From contig NZ_JABVXF010000038.1 of NCBI RefSeq assembly GCF_013349995.1, positions 1 through 39,735 of the forward strand: a stretch of DNA of 39,735 bases, given 5' to 3'. The stretch's first letter is position 1, and the number at the start of each line of letters is the position of its first letter. Below the pieces are notes generated by a model. The model was not told the origin of the DNA, did no database searches, and saw only the letters and a list, made by a program, of their open reading frames with translations. Source of the stretch: Pseudoalteromonas sp. 0303 (GTDB taxonomy: Bacteria; Pseudomonadota; Gammaproteobacteria; Enterobacterales; Alteromonadaceae). The position numbers were made by a program, and so were the translations under genes. Positions 1 to 9,651 of the stretch are shown in pieces.

Positions 1-177
1 GATGCCGAGATTGCTAATATGGGTGCTGCACAGCAGCAACTTAATTTTACGCAATCAACCCGTACCTTAAACCAAGTGGTTGAGCGCCATTATCAAGCTG
101 CGCCACAAGTTATGAATAACCCTTGGTTACAACAACGCAGCAAGTTTTTTAACAAAGAACGCCAATTCTTACATTAA
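1..177 (+). CDS. 3' end of an unidentified gene (partial at left edge)
   Basis: The reading frame is open from base 1 to a TAA at 175-177 and encodes 58 residues rich in Gln and Asn, with no membrane segment. It ends in an Asn-Pro-Trp-Leu stretch and then a basic, aromatic tail. Its base composition appears more GC-rich than the flanking Tad locus, so it may belong to the backbone into which that locus was placed. I do not recognise the family. The C-terminus of a conjugation protein such as TraG is one guess, prompted only by the missing traG elsewhere in the window. Confidence 0.6.
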   Translation, partial: DAEIANMGAAQQQLNFTQSTRTLNQVVERHYQAAPQVMNNPWLQQRSKFFNKERQFLH

Positions 178-197
178 TGTAATTATAAAAACTAGAA

Positions 198-1595
198 TTA
201 AGCTAACTCCTCCCAATTTTTAATTTTCCTATATAATGTAGAGGCGCTTATTCCTAATTTAACAGCTGCAAGTGGTATATTTCCATTACATATATGCACT
301 GCTGACTCTATAGCTTCTTTTTCTACTTGCCACAATGGTATGATCTCATCTGTAAGCTCAGCTTCAATTTCGCTCAACAGAGACTTTTTAGCAGTACTCA
401 CATTACTCTTTAATGCTTCTCTCTTAAATTGAGGGAGCATATCTAATTCTACAGTATCTCCTTCATTCATTACGACACAATTTTCAATAACATTCTGAAG
501 CTCTCTGATATTACCAGGCCAATCATATGACAAAAATGCCTTTTCAGTGTTTTTACTAAATCCCTTGAATAGCTTATTTGCTGATTTACACTTTTGTTGG
601 AGGAAAAAATGAGCAAGGATAATGATGTCCTCCTCTCTTTCTCTAAGAGGAGGTAAGTTTACAGGTATAACGTTTAATCTATAATATAAATCTTCTCTGA
701 ACCTACCATCAGCTACTTCCTTTTGGGGATTCCTATTCGTCGCACATACAACTCTTACGTCACTACTAACAACATCTGAAGAGCCTACCCTTGAATATAA
801 ACCTGTTTGTAAGAACCGTAGAAGCTTAGCTTGAAGAGGCAAAGCCATCTCACAAAGCTCGTCTAAAAAAAGAGTACCACCATTCGCCATTTCAACAGCG
901 CCTTTTCGGTCTGAGATGGCACCACTAAAAGCACCTTTAACATGACCAAAAAATTCTGATTCAAATAAGTCGGCAGGGATAGCTGCACAATTTATCGCAA
1001 CAAATGATTTATCATGCCTATTGCTGCAATCATGAAGATATTCAGCACACACTTCTTTCCCAGTACCACTCTCACCAGTCACAAACACTGATGCCTTAGA
1101 ACGAGCTGCTGAATTAAGAATTCGCTTTACTGTTTGAACCGAAATTGAATCACCGATAAAGTCAATATCTGATTTAACCTTTGCTCCTGGTAGGTTTGTG
1201 CTGACTGTTTGAGTACCACTTGATATGGATTGTTCTAGTGCACTTTGGACAGCAGATAAAAGTATCTCATTCTCAAATGGTTTCTCAATAAAGTCATAGG
1301 CCCCTTCACGCATAGCTGTAACCGCAACATCAATGGAACTATTAGACGTAATTACGACAACTTCAGTTTTTTTATCTATTTTTTTAGCAAATTTAAGAAC
1401 GTCAATACCAGAAACATCGGGTAAACACACATCCTGAATAATTACATCCGGCACCTTATTTTTGATAGCCGACATTGCACTGAAGCCATCTACAAAATGA
1501 GATACCTCATATCCTTTTTTTTCAAGATAAGCTTTATACATTGCTCCTGCAGCAATGCTGTCTTCTACTATGTACAGTATTGGTTTTGACATCAT
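198..1595 (-). CDS. Sigma-54-dependent response regulator (receiver, AAA+, Fis-type HTH)
   Basis: This is a 465-residue NtrC/AtoC-type activator. The receiver domain (about 5-120) has acidic Glu11-Asp12, phospho-acceptor Asp55 and the late Lys in an EKPF motif. The AAA+ domain (about 145-375) has Walker A GESGTGKE at 174-181 and Walker B TLFLDE at 241-246. The sigma-54-contact loop reads GAFSGA (221-226) instead of the usual GAFTGA. A Fis-type helix-turn-helix ends the protein. It is the last gene of the pilin operon and overlaps the HPt gene by ATGA, so it is probably the output of the relay encoded here and the driver of the three sigma-54 promoters in this locus. Either of two adjacent ATGs could be the start. 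Confidence 0.95.
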   Translation of the reverse strand: MMSKPILYIVEDSIAAGAMYKAYLEKKGYEVSHFVDGFSAMSAIKNKVPDVIIQDVCLPDVSGIDVLKFAKKIDKKTEVVVITSNSSIDVAVTAMREGAYDFIEKPFENEILLSAVQSALEQSISSGTQTVSTNLPGAKVKSDIDFIGDSISVQTVKRILNSAARSKASVFVTGESGTGKEVCAEYLHDCSNRHDKSFVAINCAAIPADLFESEFFGHVKGAFSGAISDRKGAVEMANGGTLFLDELCEMALPLQAKLLRFLQTGLYSRVGSSDVVSSDVRVVCATNRNPQKEVADGRFREDLYYRLNVIPVNLPPLREREEDIIILAHFFLQQKCKSANKLFKGFSKNTEKAFLSYDWPGNIRELQNVIENCVVMNEGDTVELDMLPQFKREALKSNVSTAKKSLLSEIEAELTDEIIPLWQVEKEAIESAVHICNGNIPLAAVKLGISASTLYRKIKNWEELA

Positions 1596-1924
1596 TCACC
1601 TAGCGATATTGCCTTAAGAAAATCCCTTCTGGAGTTAGATATTTCAATACATAATTCTATGACTTCTACTGAATTTACATCATCTTTTTCGTAATATTGG
1701 GATGCCATATTTGCCAGTGAGTCTGCCCCATATAGGCTAGCTGTATTCTTTAAAGTATGCAGAGTGTCGTGAATACTATCTTGGCCATCTTTATTTTCAG
1801 TTGAGACTAATTTTAATGATTTGAGCTGTTGCTCTAATTCATTAGCAAAGTGAGACGCTAATTCAAGAAAAATGTCAGTACCCACATCACACTTTAGCTG
1901 CTCTATTTTTGTAGTATTAATCAC
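1592..1924 (-). CDS. Stand-alone HPt phosphotransfer protein
   Basis: The 110-residue helical protein carries the HPt signature LHTLKNTA, with His56 as the expected phospho-acceptor followed by the conserved Lys59. The start is GTG at 1924, chosen because a GAGGTG ribosome site lies just upstream. It overlaps the downstream activator gene by 4 bases. The intact hybrid kinase at 15801-18557 ends in a receiver and has no HPt of its own, so this protein is the natural middle step of a His-Asp-His-Asp relay. That routing is inferred from co-location. Confidence 0.9.
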   Translation of the reverse strand: MINTTKIEQLKCDVGTDIFLELASHFANELEQQLKSLKLVSTENKDGQDSIHDTLHTLKNTASLYGADSLANMASQYYEKDDVNSVEVIELCIEISNSRRDFLKAISLGE

Positions 1925-1984
1925 AACAGCACCTCATAATTATGTACTAATAAAAGTATAGAATTCTTTCATCGTTAAGCAAAT

Positions 1985-2773
1985 TTAACTTCGCCATTTA
2001 TTTATGACATCACGTAATGTCAATGGTTTATCGATTAAATAGCCTTGGATATTGTCACAACCTAGGCAATTTAATATTTGCAGCTGTTGGGGGGTTTCTA
2101 CACCCTCAGCTATTAATTCTAAATTCAACCTCTGCGCCATTGCTATAACAGCACTACAAAGCGTGAAATCATCATTATCAGTAGCTATATTGCTTATAAA
2201 ACTTTTATCAATTTTTATACCATTAACCTTGAATTGTCTTAGTAAACTTAAAGAAGCGAACCCAGTTCCAAAATCATCTAGCCAAATCTTTATGCCCATT
2301 TCTCTTAAGCGCTCAAATGACTTAGCTATTTTATTACAATCGCTTATTAGTGCTGTTTCAGTTAACTCTAATTTAATATTTTTAGCGGATATTCCTAATT
2401 CATTAATCAAATTGCTAATTTCTATTGTAATATCGTGATCTATTATTTGAATTGGCGAAACGTTAATTGACATCGTGAAGTCTTTCAAACCATAACTCTC
2501 TAGCGTCTTATAATCGACCAAGCACTGCTTAAGTATCCATGAGCCAAGTTCTATTATTTGCCCTGTTCTTTCGAGATGAGGGATTAAGTGATCAGGTCTT
2601 AGCCTCGAATCGTTTATACGGTTACGAATTAATGCCTCAAAGCCTATTAACTTACTGTTACTAGTTGAAACAATCGGCTGGTAGCTCATATAAAAGCTAT
2701 TACTTTTCAAGGCATACTCAATTAGGCTATCCAAAGGTAATTGAGTATCTTGTTGTGCATTAATATCAATCAT
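1985..2773 (-). CDS. EAL-domain cyclic-di-GMP phosphodiesterase
   Basis: The protein is about 262 residues and is essentially a single EAL domain without a sensor or membrane part. The motifs for an active enzyme are all visible: EAL in GFEALIR, Asn in SINVSP, ELTE, DDFGTG, KIDK, EGVE and QGY. It should hydrolyse c-di-GMP to pGpG in the cytoplasm. The start is taken at ATG 2773, preceded by AAGGTGA; an in-frame GTG lies three codons upstream. It overlaps the degenerate kinase gene by 8 bases. Placed in the pilin operon, it may tune c-di-GMP during pilus expression (inference). Confidence 0.94.
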   Translation of the reverse strand: MIDINAQQDTQLPLDSLIEYALKSNSFYMSYQPIVSTSNSKLIGFEALIRNRINDSRLRPDHLIPHLERTGQIIELGSWILKQCLVDYKTLESYGLKDFTMSINVSPIQIIDHDITIEISNLINELGISAKNIKLELTETALISDCNKIAKSFERLREMGIKIWLDDFGTGFASLSLLRQFKVNGIKIDKSFISNIATDNDDFTLCSAVIAMAQRLNLELIAEGVETPQQLQILNCLGCDNIQGYLIDKPLTLRDVINKWRS

Positions 2774-5516
2774 GGCTATCACCTTTTGCAGATAAAACTT
2801 TGTCTATCGACCTTAATAACTCATCTTTTTTCACTGGCTTTAGCAAAACATCATCAAAACCTAAAGATTTGTAATGTTCATAACAATTTTCTTTATCACT
2901 AGCAGTGTGAGCTATAAACGCAGTGTTATTACACCAACTATGTTTTTTTATCTTATGCAGCGCTTCAACTCCTGACAGCTCTGGCATAACGATATCCATT
3001 AATATTACTTCATATTTTTTTTGAGAAAGTGAAAGCAGGGCTTCAATAGCGCTATTAGCATAATCAATTTCAAAATCTTGATCTTTAAGTACAGCCCTAA
3101 CAACAACATCGACTAGAGGATCATCATCTACCAAAAGAATAGAGGTTTTATTTACTGCTAAGTTACTTGAAACTTCACCTTCTTCATCCTCAACTTTGCA
3201 AACCAAAGTAATACATTTCTCATTTTCATGACTACTAAATAAGACATCCTGCCCTCCAAGAATCTTGAATAGCGAGATAAAAAAATTAACTTCTAGGGAT
3301 TCATCTGATTTTTTAATTAATTCTAGTTGCTTTAAAGCTTTTATAAACTTTGACTCATCTGTACTTTTGTATTTGAACTCTAAGTGTAGTTCTGTAAATT
3401 GATCATTATGCTTAGTTTCAGCTTTGACTGAGACAGTGTGTCTAGCAACCTCAAGAACTTGAGAGAGAAAATGCGTTATTAATTGCTTGAACATTCTCTG
3501 ATCACTGAATATCCAGACAGCATTCTTTTCAGTATTTTCATTATAAACTAACTTACCCGCTGTCTCATTTTGGATAGATTGCACAACACTATTTATAGTT
3601 TCAGTCACTTCAAACTTACTGGTATTCAATTTTCTATTCTGAGCCTTAGCCGATAAAAATTCGTCTAACAAACCCAAAGTACAATCTAGTTGTAAAGTTA
3701 CAGATTCAAGTAAATTCCTTTTTTCTTGGGTATTCACTAACTCATCAAAGGTTCTCAAATAACACACAGGTTTTGAAAGTTTGGCAGCAACCTTAGCTAT
3801 AAACTCTCTTTGAGCTCTCACATTACTCTTTGATTTTTCCAAAATCCCCTTCAGCAAACGCTCTTTATTATGTGCTTCTGAATCATCATGGAAATAGCTT
3901 ACATAGCTACCATCTTCCATATCCCTTTGTACTACCGTCAACCATCGGCCTGAACTAAAGCCCAAATCGATAATTCTGTCGTGATCTCCCTCTAGCTTAT
4001 GATGAACTTCGTGATGAGTGATCAAACCACTTTCTTCTCCTATCTGAATTAATTCATAGAAAGCTAATTTATCTGCATTCTTAATACCATCAAAAATAGT
4101 TGAGTATGCTTTGTTTGTTATGAGCGGCTCATCATCAGTATCAAAAATAGCAAAAGCGTCGGGTAATGAGTCAAGTGCTCTTGAATAAAATGCCTCTCTT
4201 TTCAACAAGGTTTGATTCTTCTGTTGTATCTTCTCTTGTAACCTTCGAGGTAAACGTAAGAAATAGTAAACTACTGAGAATAGTATTAAACTAATTACGA
4301 TATAAAGCGTAATGAAAGAATTTGTTACTCTAGCATCTAGAATAGGTGTATTAGGTTTAACGAATATCCTCCACTCACTCGGAAAGATCTTTGTAGAAGC
4401 ACTTATTGCTCCACTTAAGTTACGTTGAGATGCCTCCCCATATAAACTTAAAAAAAGCTCATTAGTGGATAAGTATATAGAGTAATCTTGAGTATTTAGT
4501 TTTGATATAACTGATTGAAAAAATTGGTTCAAATCAAAAGCACTAATCGTAAAGAAGTTTCCCTTGATTTCATCTAGTTTATGAACTAAAAACGCGGTGT
4601 CAGCTATTGTGATAATCTCAAAGTCGCTTGACTTATTCTCCGCCCAGTCACGAAGGTTATAGGCTCCAAGGTCAAAATTAGTTCTACTCCACACGACTAA
4701 ATTATCTTCGCTTATTAGAGCGTAACCTTTGTATGTTAAGGAGCCTTGTTCACCGGTAGTTACAATTTTCTCTAAATCATTCACATCAACCGATTTCCCA
4801 CTTAAAATATACCCAACCAACAATTGGTCCTTCTTTATCAAGCTAGAAGCTTGAGAGTCGAACCGCTCGATTGCGTCGAATAATGTCATTTTAAGCTTTT
4901 GTGTTTGATATTTATTTTGGCTTATTAACTCATTAGCCTGATATTTAAATAAGAAAAGGCCAACAACAATTGAAGTTACTAATGCAATGAAAAATGAAAC
5001 TGTTTTGGTACTGAGAATTGATATTTTATTTGAACTTCTGACGCGTTCTTTCTTTTTAAAAGTTCCCACAGACTCAAATGATTGCATTTGTGTTTGAATC
5101 AAGTTTATGAACGTATTTAATTGTCCTCTATGGTTCTCATTAAAAAGTCTAGATTGAGTATCCCCTAAAACTAATAATCCAATACTCTCCCCCGTTTGTG
5201 CGAAAATAGGAATTTGGATGTAGAAAAGAAGATAAGTGTCCCGCTCGTTTTCGAATCTTAATTCATCAATAGTATTTTCATAAATTACCTCTTTCTCCTG
5301 ATCAGAAATAGACATCAAAAACTCAATTGAATGTTTAGCCTTTTCCTTACTAACAGATAGAAAAATCTCATGGTTATTTTCGCCCTTATAATCAATGAAT
5401 TTCACTACCGGAAAGTCATAAAACTGCTGTAATAAGCTTAACGTATTAACAACCTCACCATTGGGGCCATTCAAACCATCATCGAAAATATCCACATTAT
5501 TAATTGTATTAATCAT
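2766..5516 (-). CDS. Degenerate membrane hybrid histidine kinase with intact receiver
   Basis: The protein has about 917 residues. An N-terminal GAF-like segment is followed by a membrane helix (FFIALVTSIVVGLFLF), an extracytoplasmic sensor, a second helix (ITLYIVISLILFSVVYYF), a PAS-like region, a kinase-like region and a C-terminal receiver. The H-box aligned to FIANISHEIRTP reads FIAKVAAKLSKP, so the phospho-acceptor His is Ala578. The usual N box, DxGxG and GLGL motifs of the ATPase are not recognisable. The receiver keeps Asp841 and the distal Lys. It is therefore probably a pseudokinase that senses and regulates, or a phosphate sink. The start ATG at 5516 has GGGGAGAG 5 bases upstream and overlaps the preceding stop; an upstream in-frame extension lacks this support. 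Confidence 0.88.
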   Translation of the reverse strand: MINTINNVDIFDDGLNGPNGEVVNTLSLLQQFYDFPVVKFIDYKGENNHEIFLSVSKEKAKHSIEFLMSISDQEKEVIYENTIDELRFENERDTYLLFYIQIPIFAQTGESIGLLVLGDTQSRLFNENHRGQLNTFINLIQTQMQSFESVGTFKKKERVRSSNKISILSTKTVSFFIALVTSIVVGLFLFKYQANELISQNKYQTQKLKMTLFDAIERFDSQASSLIKKDQLLVGYILSGKSVDVNDLEKIVTTGEQGSLTYKGYALISEDNLVVWSRTNFDLGAYNLRDWAENKSSDFEIITIADTAFLVHKLDEIKGNFFTISAFDLNQFFQSVISKLNTQDYSIYLSTNELFLSLYGEASQRNLSGAISASTKIFPSEWRIFVKPNTPILDARVTNSFITLYIVISLILFSVVYYFLRLPRRLQEKIQQKNQTLLKREAFYSRALDSLPDAFAIFDTDDEPLITNKAYSTIFDGIKNADKLAFYELIQIGEESGLITHHEVHHKLEGDHDRIIDLGFSSGRWLTVVQRDMEDGSYVSYFHDDSEAHNKERLLKGILEKSKSNVRAQREFIAKVAAKLSKPVCYLRTFDELVNTQEKRNLLESVTLQLDCTLGLLDEFLSAKAQNRKLNTSKFEVTETINSVVQSIQNETAGKLVYNENTEKNAVWIFSDQRMFKQLITHFLSQVLEVARHTVSVKAETKHNDQFTELHLEFKYKSTDESKFIKALKQLELIKKSDESLEVNFFISLFKILGGQDVLFSSHENEKCITLVCKVEDEEGEVSSNLAVNKTSILLVDDDPLVDVVVRAVLKDQDFEIDYANSAIEALLSLSQKKYEVILMDIVMPELSGVEALHKIKKHSWCNNTAFIAHTASDKENCYEHYKSLGFDDVLLKPVKKDELLRSIDKVLSAKGDSHD

Positions 5517-6672
5517 TAGATCTCTCCCCTTTCGGCTCCGTAGGAAACCAGAATTGTGCACCAGCAGAGGATGTCTGTGGTAATACAATCGTAAATGGGG
5601 GCATCACAGCCTCCAAAACTGGCTTATTTGTTACAGGATTCACAACTGGCTCTGCTAGCTGTAAATTAAGTGGTGTCTTACAGTTTGTTATCCCTGGTTC
5701 AATACCAATCAAAGCTAATGCATTAATTATCAAATCGTTATTTAGTAAATCTATGCCAAGCAAGTTAAATGCTGTTTTAAGAATCGTGAAAACAAGTGTT
5801 TCAACTATATTCTCGTCCTCTTCTAATACAGTTCCTGTAGGACAACATATAGTTCCAATTTCTAAGTCTAAATTTGCACTAACCCCAATTAAACTCAACG
5901 TATCTAGAGCTGTAGCTAGTAGAGATTCAATTTCTGGTAAATAAAGCTGCAGAATATCGCCTTGAGATGTAAAGCCCTCAGGGCATGTGTCACATAGAGC
6001 TTGAAGTTCTGTCGTTGTCGTGGCTCCAAACAGATCAATACTTGTATTAGATACACCAACCAAGCAGCTGTTATCTGCTGGTACTTTATTAATTTCAAAA
6101 CTTTCACAAGGTGTGCCAGAGGTAACCTTTTGGGACATATATCTGGACACAATTTCATCATCTTTTGCAGGGCAACTAAGAGGTGTTGATTTGAATAAGT
6201 TACCTATAAATGTGCCGTCCCTTTGACCTATAGCGTAATTAGGGCCATTTTGTAATGCATTAATATAACTAACATTTCCTGTACTAATTATTTGACTAAT
6301 ACCCGAACTGTCGGAATCTTCATCACTAACTGACTTTATACATGGATTTCCTTGGCAATTAGGTGCGTCATAATAAATAGCCTCCCTAGAAGTAAATCTA
6401 TCATCTCTAATTCCAATTAATGCTCGATAAGTTTTTTCAGAACTACGATCATGAAAAAAGATTAATGGTGCTTCATGTTCGTCAAACGAAATTGCCTTAC
6501 CTAACTTATTATTTCCGCTATCAATAACGACAACTTCGTTATCTACCTTTTTTGCATTGTGTTTTATTACAGCGTCTCTTACTAAAACAATTCCACCCAT
6601 CGATCCAATTGCTAAAATAGTAATGATAAGAATCAGCTCTATCGTTAATATGTAACCTTTTTGCTTTCTCAT
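5509..6672 (-). CDS. Tad-associated pseudopilin-like protein (TadE/minor-pilin-like)
   Basis: The 387-residue protein starts with a short basic leader, Gly, then YILTIELILIITILAIG, a prepilin-type hydrophobic helix containing a Glu. The leader and first mature residues closely resemble those of the small pilin at 10465-10854 (both have KQKG then xxLTxEL), so both are likely cleaved by the same prepilin peptidase. The rest is extracytoplasmic and carries many Cys residues that could form disulfides. A GGAGG precedes the ATG. It follows tadC directly, where tadE/F/G genes usually lie, so a minor or tip subunit is likely. It is much longer than a typical TadE, and full homology was not shown. 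Confidence 0.7.
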   Translation of the reverse strand: MRKQKGYILTIELILIITILAIGSMGGIVLVRDAVIKHNAKKVDNEVVVIDSGNNKLGKAISFDEHEAPLIFFHDRSSEKTYRALIGIRDDRFTSREAIYYDAPNCQGNPCIKSVSDEDSDSSGISQIISTGNVSYINALQNGPNYAIGQRDGTFIGNLFKSTPLSCPAKDDEIVSRYMSQKVTSGTPCESFEINKVPADNSCLVGVSNTSIDLFGATTTTELQALCDTCPEGFTSQGDILQLYLPEIESLLATALDTLSLIGVSANLDLEIGTICCPTGTVLEEDENIVETLVFTILKTAFNLLGIDLLNNDLIINALALIGIEPGITNCKTPLNLQLAEPVVNPVTNKPVLEAVMPPFTIVLPQTSSAGAQFWFPTEPKGERSND

Positions 6673-6681
6673 ACCGCCTCC

Positions 6682-7500
6682 TTATATTGAATCAACAAGC
6701 AAGCTTAAAACATTCATTACTTGTAGCGCTGATGGAAAGAACACAAGTACCAAAAACATTGGAAAGCAAATAAGTAAAATAGGAAAAGTAGTGTGAAGTG
6801 ACTTCCTATTAATCCTTTTTGCAAGTAGTACTGACTTCTTTAATTCGTAGCTTTCTAATAGGCTTTCTATTGAATTTACCAAGGGCGTTCCCAAGGTAGA
6901 ACCAACCAAAAGTAAGTTAGAAAGTTTCTTAACTTCTTTAACTCCGGTCCGATAATACAGAAATTCAAAAGCGGCATGCTTTTCTTTACCTGCAGAAACT
7001 TCATAAACAAAAAGTTTGAGTTCTTTAAATAAAGGGTTCTTCTTGCTCAGGCCGTGAGAAATAGAATGTGATAAAGCCTGCTCTAGTGAGAACCCTGCTT
7101 TTAAATATACGAGAAATACCTGTAAAAAAAACTCGAAACTACCTTCAATTGCCTGTTTTCTTTGATATCTGATAACTACAAAGATGAGTTCAGGTACAAA
7201 AAACCCACTAATAATAGTAGTAGTTTTAAGAATTAGTGGTGGTTGCAGCTCTGCAATTATTATCAAAACATATGCTAATATCGCGCACGAAGTCTTCAGC
7301 AAAAATATAGGTATAAGCAATTTAGTTACCTGAATACCTGCTTGGCGCAAATACTTTGAACTCAAGATGAGGCCAAAATACCAAACCTTTGGCTTTGCAA
7401 GTTTACCGCTCGGAACTTCAGCCTCAGGTGATTGCTTGTTAATGTATATGAATGCAGCAATACTAATGAAAAGCGATAGAAAAAGGGCTAAATCAATCAT
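6682..7500 (-). CDS. tadC: TadC-type pilus inner-membrane platform protein
   Basis: The 272-residue T2SSF/GspF-fold protein has N-terminal membrane segments, a helical cytoplasmic core (KAGFSLEQAL is the typical T2SSF motif, followed by the GTPL region) and a C-terminal membrane pair (TTFPILLICFPMFLVLVFF). With TadB it should form the platform turned by the TadA ATPase. Its ATG overlaps the tadB stop (ATGA), and AAGGTGA lies upstream. Confidence 0.9.
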   Translation of the reverse strand: MIDLALFLSLFISIAAFIYINKQSPEAEVPSGKLAKPKVWYFGLILSSKYLRQAGIQVTKLLIPIFLLKTSCAILAYVLIIIAELQPPLILKTTTIISGFFVPELIFVVIRYQRKQAIEGSFEFFLQVFLVYLKAGFSLEQALSHSISHGLSKKNPLFKELKLFVYEVSAGKEKHAAFEFLYYRTGVKEVKKLSNLLLVGSTLGTPLVNSIESLLESYELKKSVLLAKRINRKSLHTTFPILLICFPMFLVLVFFPSALQVMNVLSLLVDSI

Positions 7501-8369
7501 ATTTTCACCTTCAAACTTACTCTAAGCCAAATTAAGCCAAAAAGCTGACATAAAAATGCTATCGTTAAAAAAACCACACCGTTAGGATGAGATAATAATG
7601 GATCAAACCACGTAGGATCTTTGTAGTTAAATAAAGGGACTAATATATAAGGGAGAATGCCACTGAACACTGCAGCATACTTTGTTCCTGATAGCTTACT
7701 TCTTATTTGTTGTTTATCTCTCGCTCTTCTAGACAAGATCTGTGTGACACTCTTGAACATGTCTGTGAGATCGCAGTGCGTCTCATAATGTGTAATCACA
7801 CATTGAGAGAAAAGACGAACAGATTCACAACTGTACCTATTTAACAGTGGCGCCAATGCACCATTAATATCAGCACTTAGCTGTAATTTTTGCATTAATG
7901 AATATGTTTGCTTCTTTATACTTTTTCCTGCGTAGTTTTGAGCGAACTCTAAAGATTGTTGCAGTGAAAGACCTGTTTGTAGGCAAGTATGAATAGTTTC
8001 TATGTATTCAATGAATTGAGTTTCGAACCTGTTAAGAAAAAACTGCCCTAAGTCAATAATCAAAATATTGATGCCCACAAAAATAATTAAGGAAATAATT
8101 AACTTACTTGTTCTTGCATCGGGGAAAATTGCATCCAATCCAAACCATACTAATAGGCTGATTAAAGCAGTAAAAAATATTATCCACAGCCTACTACTTG
8201 GTATTCCAATAACTTTTATAGACTGAGTAAGGGTATCTTGTTGAAAAAGAATATCTTCCTCAATATTACGTTTACTTGGTGTTGCCGGTTTTCTTACCAA
8301 GTAAAGTATTAAAATACCAGCGATACCTAAAATGAAGGCTCCTATAGATAGAAAATAATCAATCATCAT
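7497..8369 (-). CDS. tadB: TadB-type pilus inner-membrane platform protein
   Basis: This is the second T2SSF-fold protein of the locus, about 291 residues. It has an N-terminal helix (FLSIGAFILGIAGILILYLV), further membrane segments, the TGLSLQQSLEF motif typical of the family, and a C-terminal helix. The start is placed at the ATG pair 8364-8369, preceded by GAGGG. A longer reading frame reaching 8423 lies inside tadA and lacks a ribosome site. The gene overlaps the end of tadA by 11 bases, indicating translational coupling. Confidence 0.9.
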   Translation of the reverse strand: MMIDYFLSIGAFILGIAGILILYLVRKPATPSKRNIEEDILFQQDTLTQSIKVIGIPSSRLWIIFFTALISLLVWFGLDAIFPDARTSKLIISLIIFVGINILIIDLGQFFLNRFETQFIEYIETIHTCLQTGLSLQQSLEFAQNYAGKSIKKQTYSLMQKLQLSADINGALAPLLNRYSCESVRLFSQCVITHYETHCDLTDMFKSVTQILSRRARDKQQIRSKLSGTKYAAVFSGILPYILVPLFNYKDPTWFDPLLSHPNGVVFLTIAFLCQLFGLIWLRVSLKVKI

Positions 8370-9645
8370 CGCTACCCTCAATATTTTGGAATAATGCCTC
8401 GAGCCTAGACTCCTCAATACCACGCATTCGCATAAATTTAATTATTGCAGATTCACTTTTATCAAAAATAAATCTATCAGTATCAGAGTAAAGCGTTCTG
8501 AATTTTAGTGTGCCTTCCTCATAGTAAACTTCACCAATACTTTTAAGTTTCCTTTTCCCATCAGAGTCTCTAATTAGATGTATAATTAACTGAAGACATG
8601 AACCGATTAGAGCGTCGATGTGATCTGAGCTAAATTGCTGGTTATGTAGCTGTGTCAATGTTGAGATTCGACTAATTGCATCATAAGCACTATTAGCATG
8701 TACTGTTGTCATAGATCCTTGATGACCACAGCTCATTGCCTGTAGCATATCAATCACTTCACTAGAGCGTACCTCACCGATTATGACTCTATCAGCTCTC
8801 ATTCTTAGAGCAGCCTTCACCAATTCACTTAAACTTATGCTACCCTTATCATCACTATTTGCACTATGTGCCTCTAGCTGAACAACATGATTATGATGTA
8901 ACTTTAATTCCGAACTTTCTTCAATAGTTACAACTCTCTCGTTCTCACTTATAGCGCTCGACAGTACATTGAGAAATGACGTTTTACCTGCACCAGCATT
9001 CCCGCTTACAACTATATTTGCACCAGCTTCAACAGCACACTCTAGAAATTCAAGCCAATTGGAATCAATAAGGCCGCTTTGTATTAAATAGCTTTTTGTT
9101 ATGGTTTTATGACTAAATTTACGAATAGAAACGATGGCAGTCGTTGTACAAGCAGGGGGAATAATAACGTTTAAACGACTACCATCAGGAAGCTTTCCAT
9201 CTACCACTGGAGACAAAGTGTTAGTTTGTTTACCACACTGGTTTAATGCTCTTTCGATAAATCTAAGGAGATGCTTAGGGTTATCAAAGCTGCTTGGGGT
9301 TTTAACTAAACGCCCTTGTTTGTCAACCCATATATCATTGAAATCGTTTATTAATATGTCACTAATATTTTCATCAATCATGTATGGGGCAATAGGCCCG
9401 TATCCTGATAAATCATCCGCTACAGCACTGATGATTTGTGATATTTGAAGGTCAGATAAATCTAACCCATCGAAAAACTCAATCTCTTGTGAAATTGCTC
9501 TAACTGCTATTGCTAAGTCAAGCTCATTAAAGTTTGTAAAGTTCTCTTCTAACTCTTCGATTACTTTGTCATGAAGCAACCCTTTAACGTCTAATAGACT
9601 TGGGCTTTCAGGGGCATTATCATTATTAATTTTGAAGTTAAACAT
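8359..9645 (-). CDS. tadA: TadA/CpaF pilus assembly ATPase
   Basis: The 428-residue cytoplasmic secretion ATPase of the CpaF/TadA family has Walker A in VVSGNAGAGKTS, an Asp-box/Walker B region around RADRVIIGEVRSSE, and the His-box in GHQGSMTTVHANS. The N-terminal part contains the usual GPIAPYM and DISDILIND segment. It powers pilin assembly through TadB and TadC. The gap to cpaB is only 6 bases. The single ATPase and lack of a PilT-like partner fit a Tad system rather than type IVa pili. Confidence 0.95.
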   Translation of the reverse strand: MFNFKINNDNAPESPSLLDVKGLLHDKVIEELEENFTNFNELDLAIAVRAISQEIEFFDGLDLSDLQISQIISAVADDLSGYGPIAPYMIDENISDILINDFNDIWVDKQGRLVKTPSSFDNPKHLLRFIERALNQCGKQTNTLSPVVDGKLPDGSRLNVIIPPACTTTAIVSIRKFSHKTITKSYLIQSGLIDSNWLEFLECAVEAGANIVVSGNAGAGKTSFLNVLSSAISENERVVTIEESSELKLHHNHVVQLEAHSANSDDKGSISLSELVKAALRMRADRVIIGEVRSSEVIDMLQAMSCGHQGSMTTVHANSAYDAISRISTLTQLHNQQFSSDHIDALIGSCLQLIIHLIRDSDGKRKLKSIGEVYYEEGTLKFRTLYSDTDRFIFDKSESAIIKFMRMRGIEESRLEALFQNIEGSDDD

Positions 9646-9651
9646 AGTAGC

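Noticed and set aside
1..177. Confident assignment of the left-edge gene end as traG
   Set aside because: Only 58 residues are visible and no diagnostic motif was recognised; strand is opposite to traF-traH.
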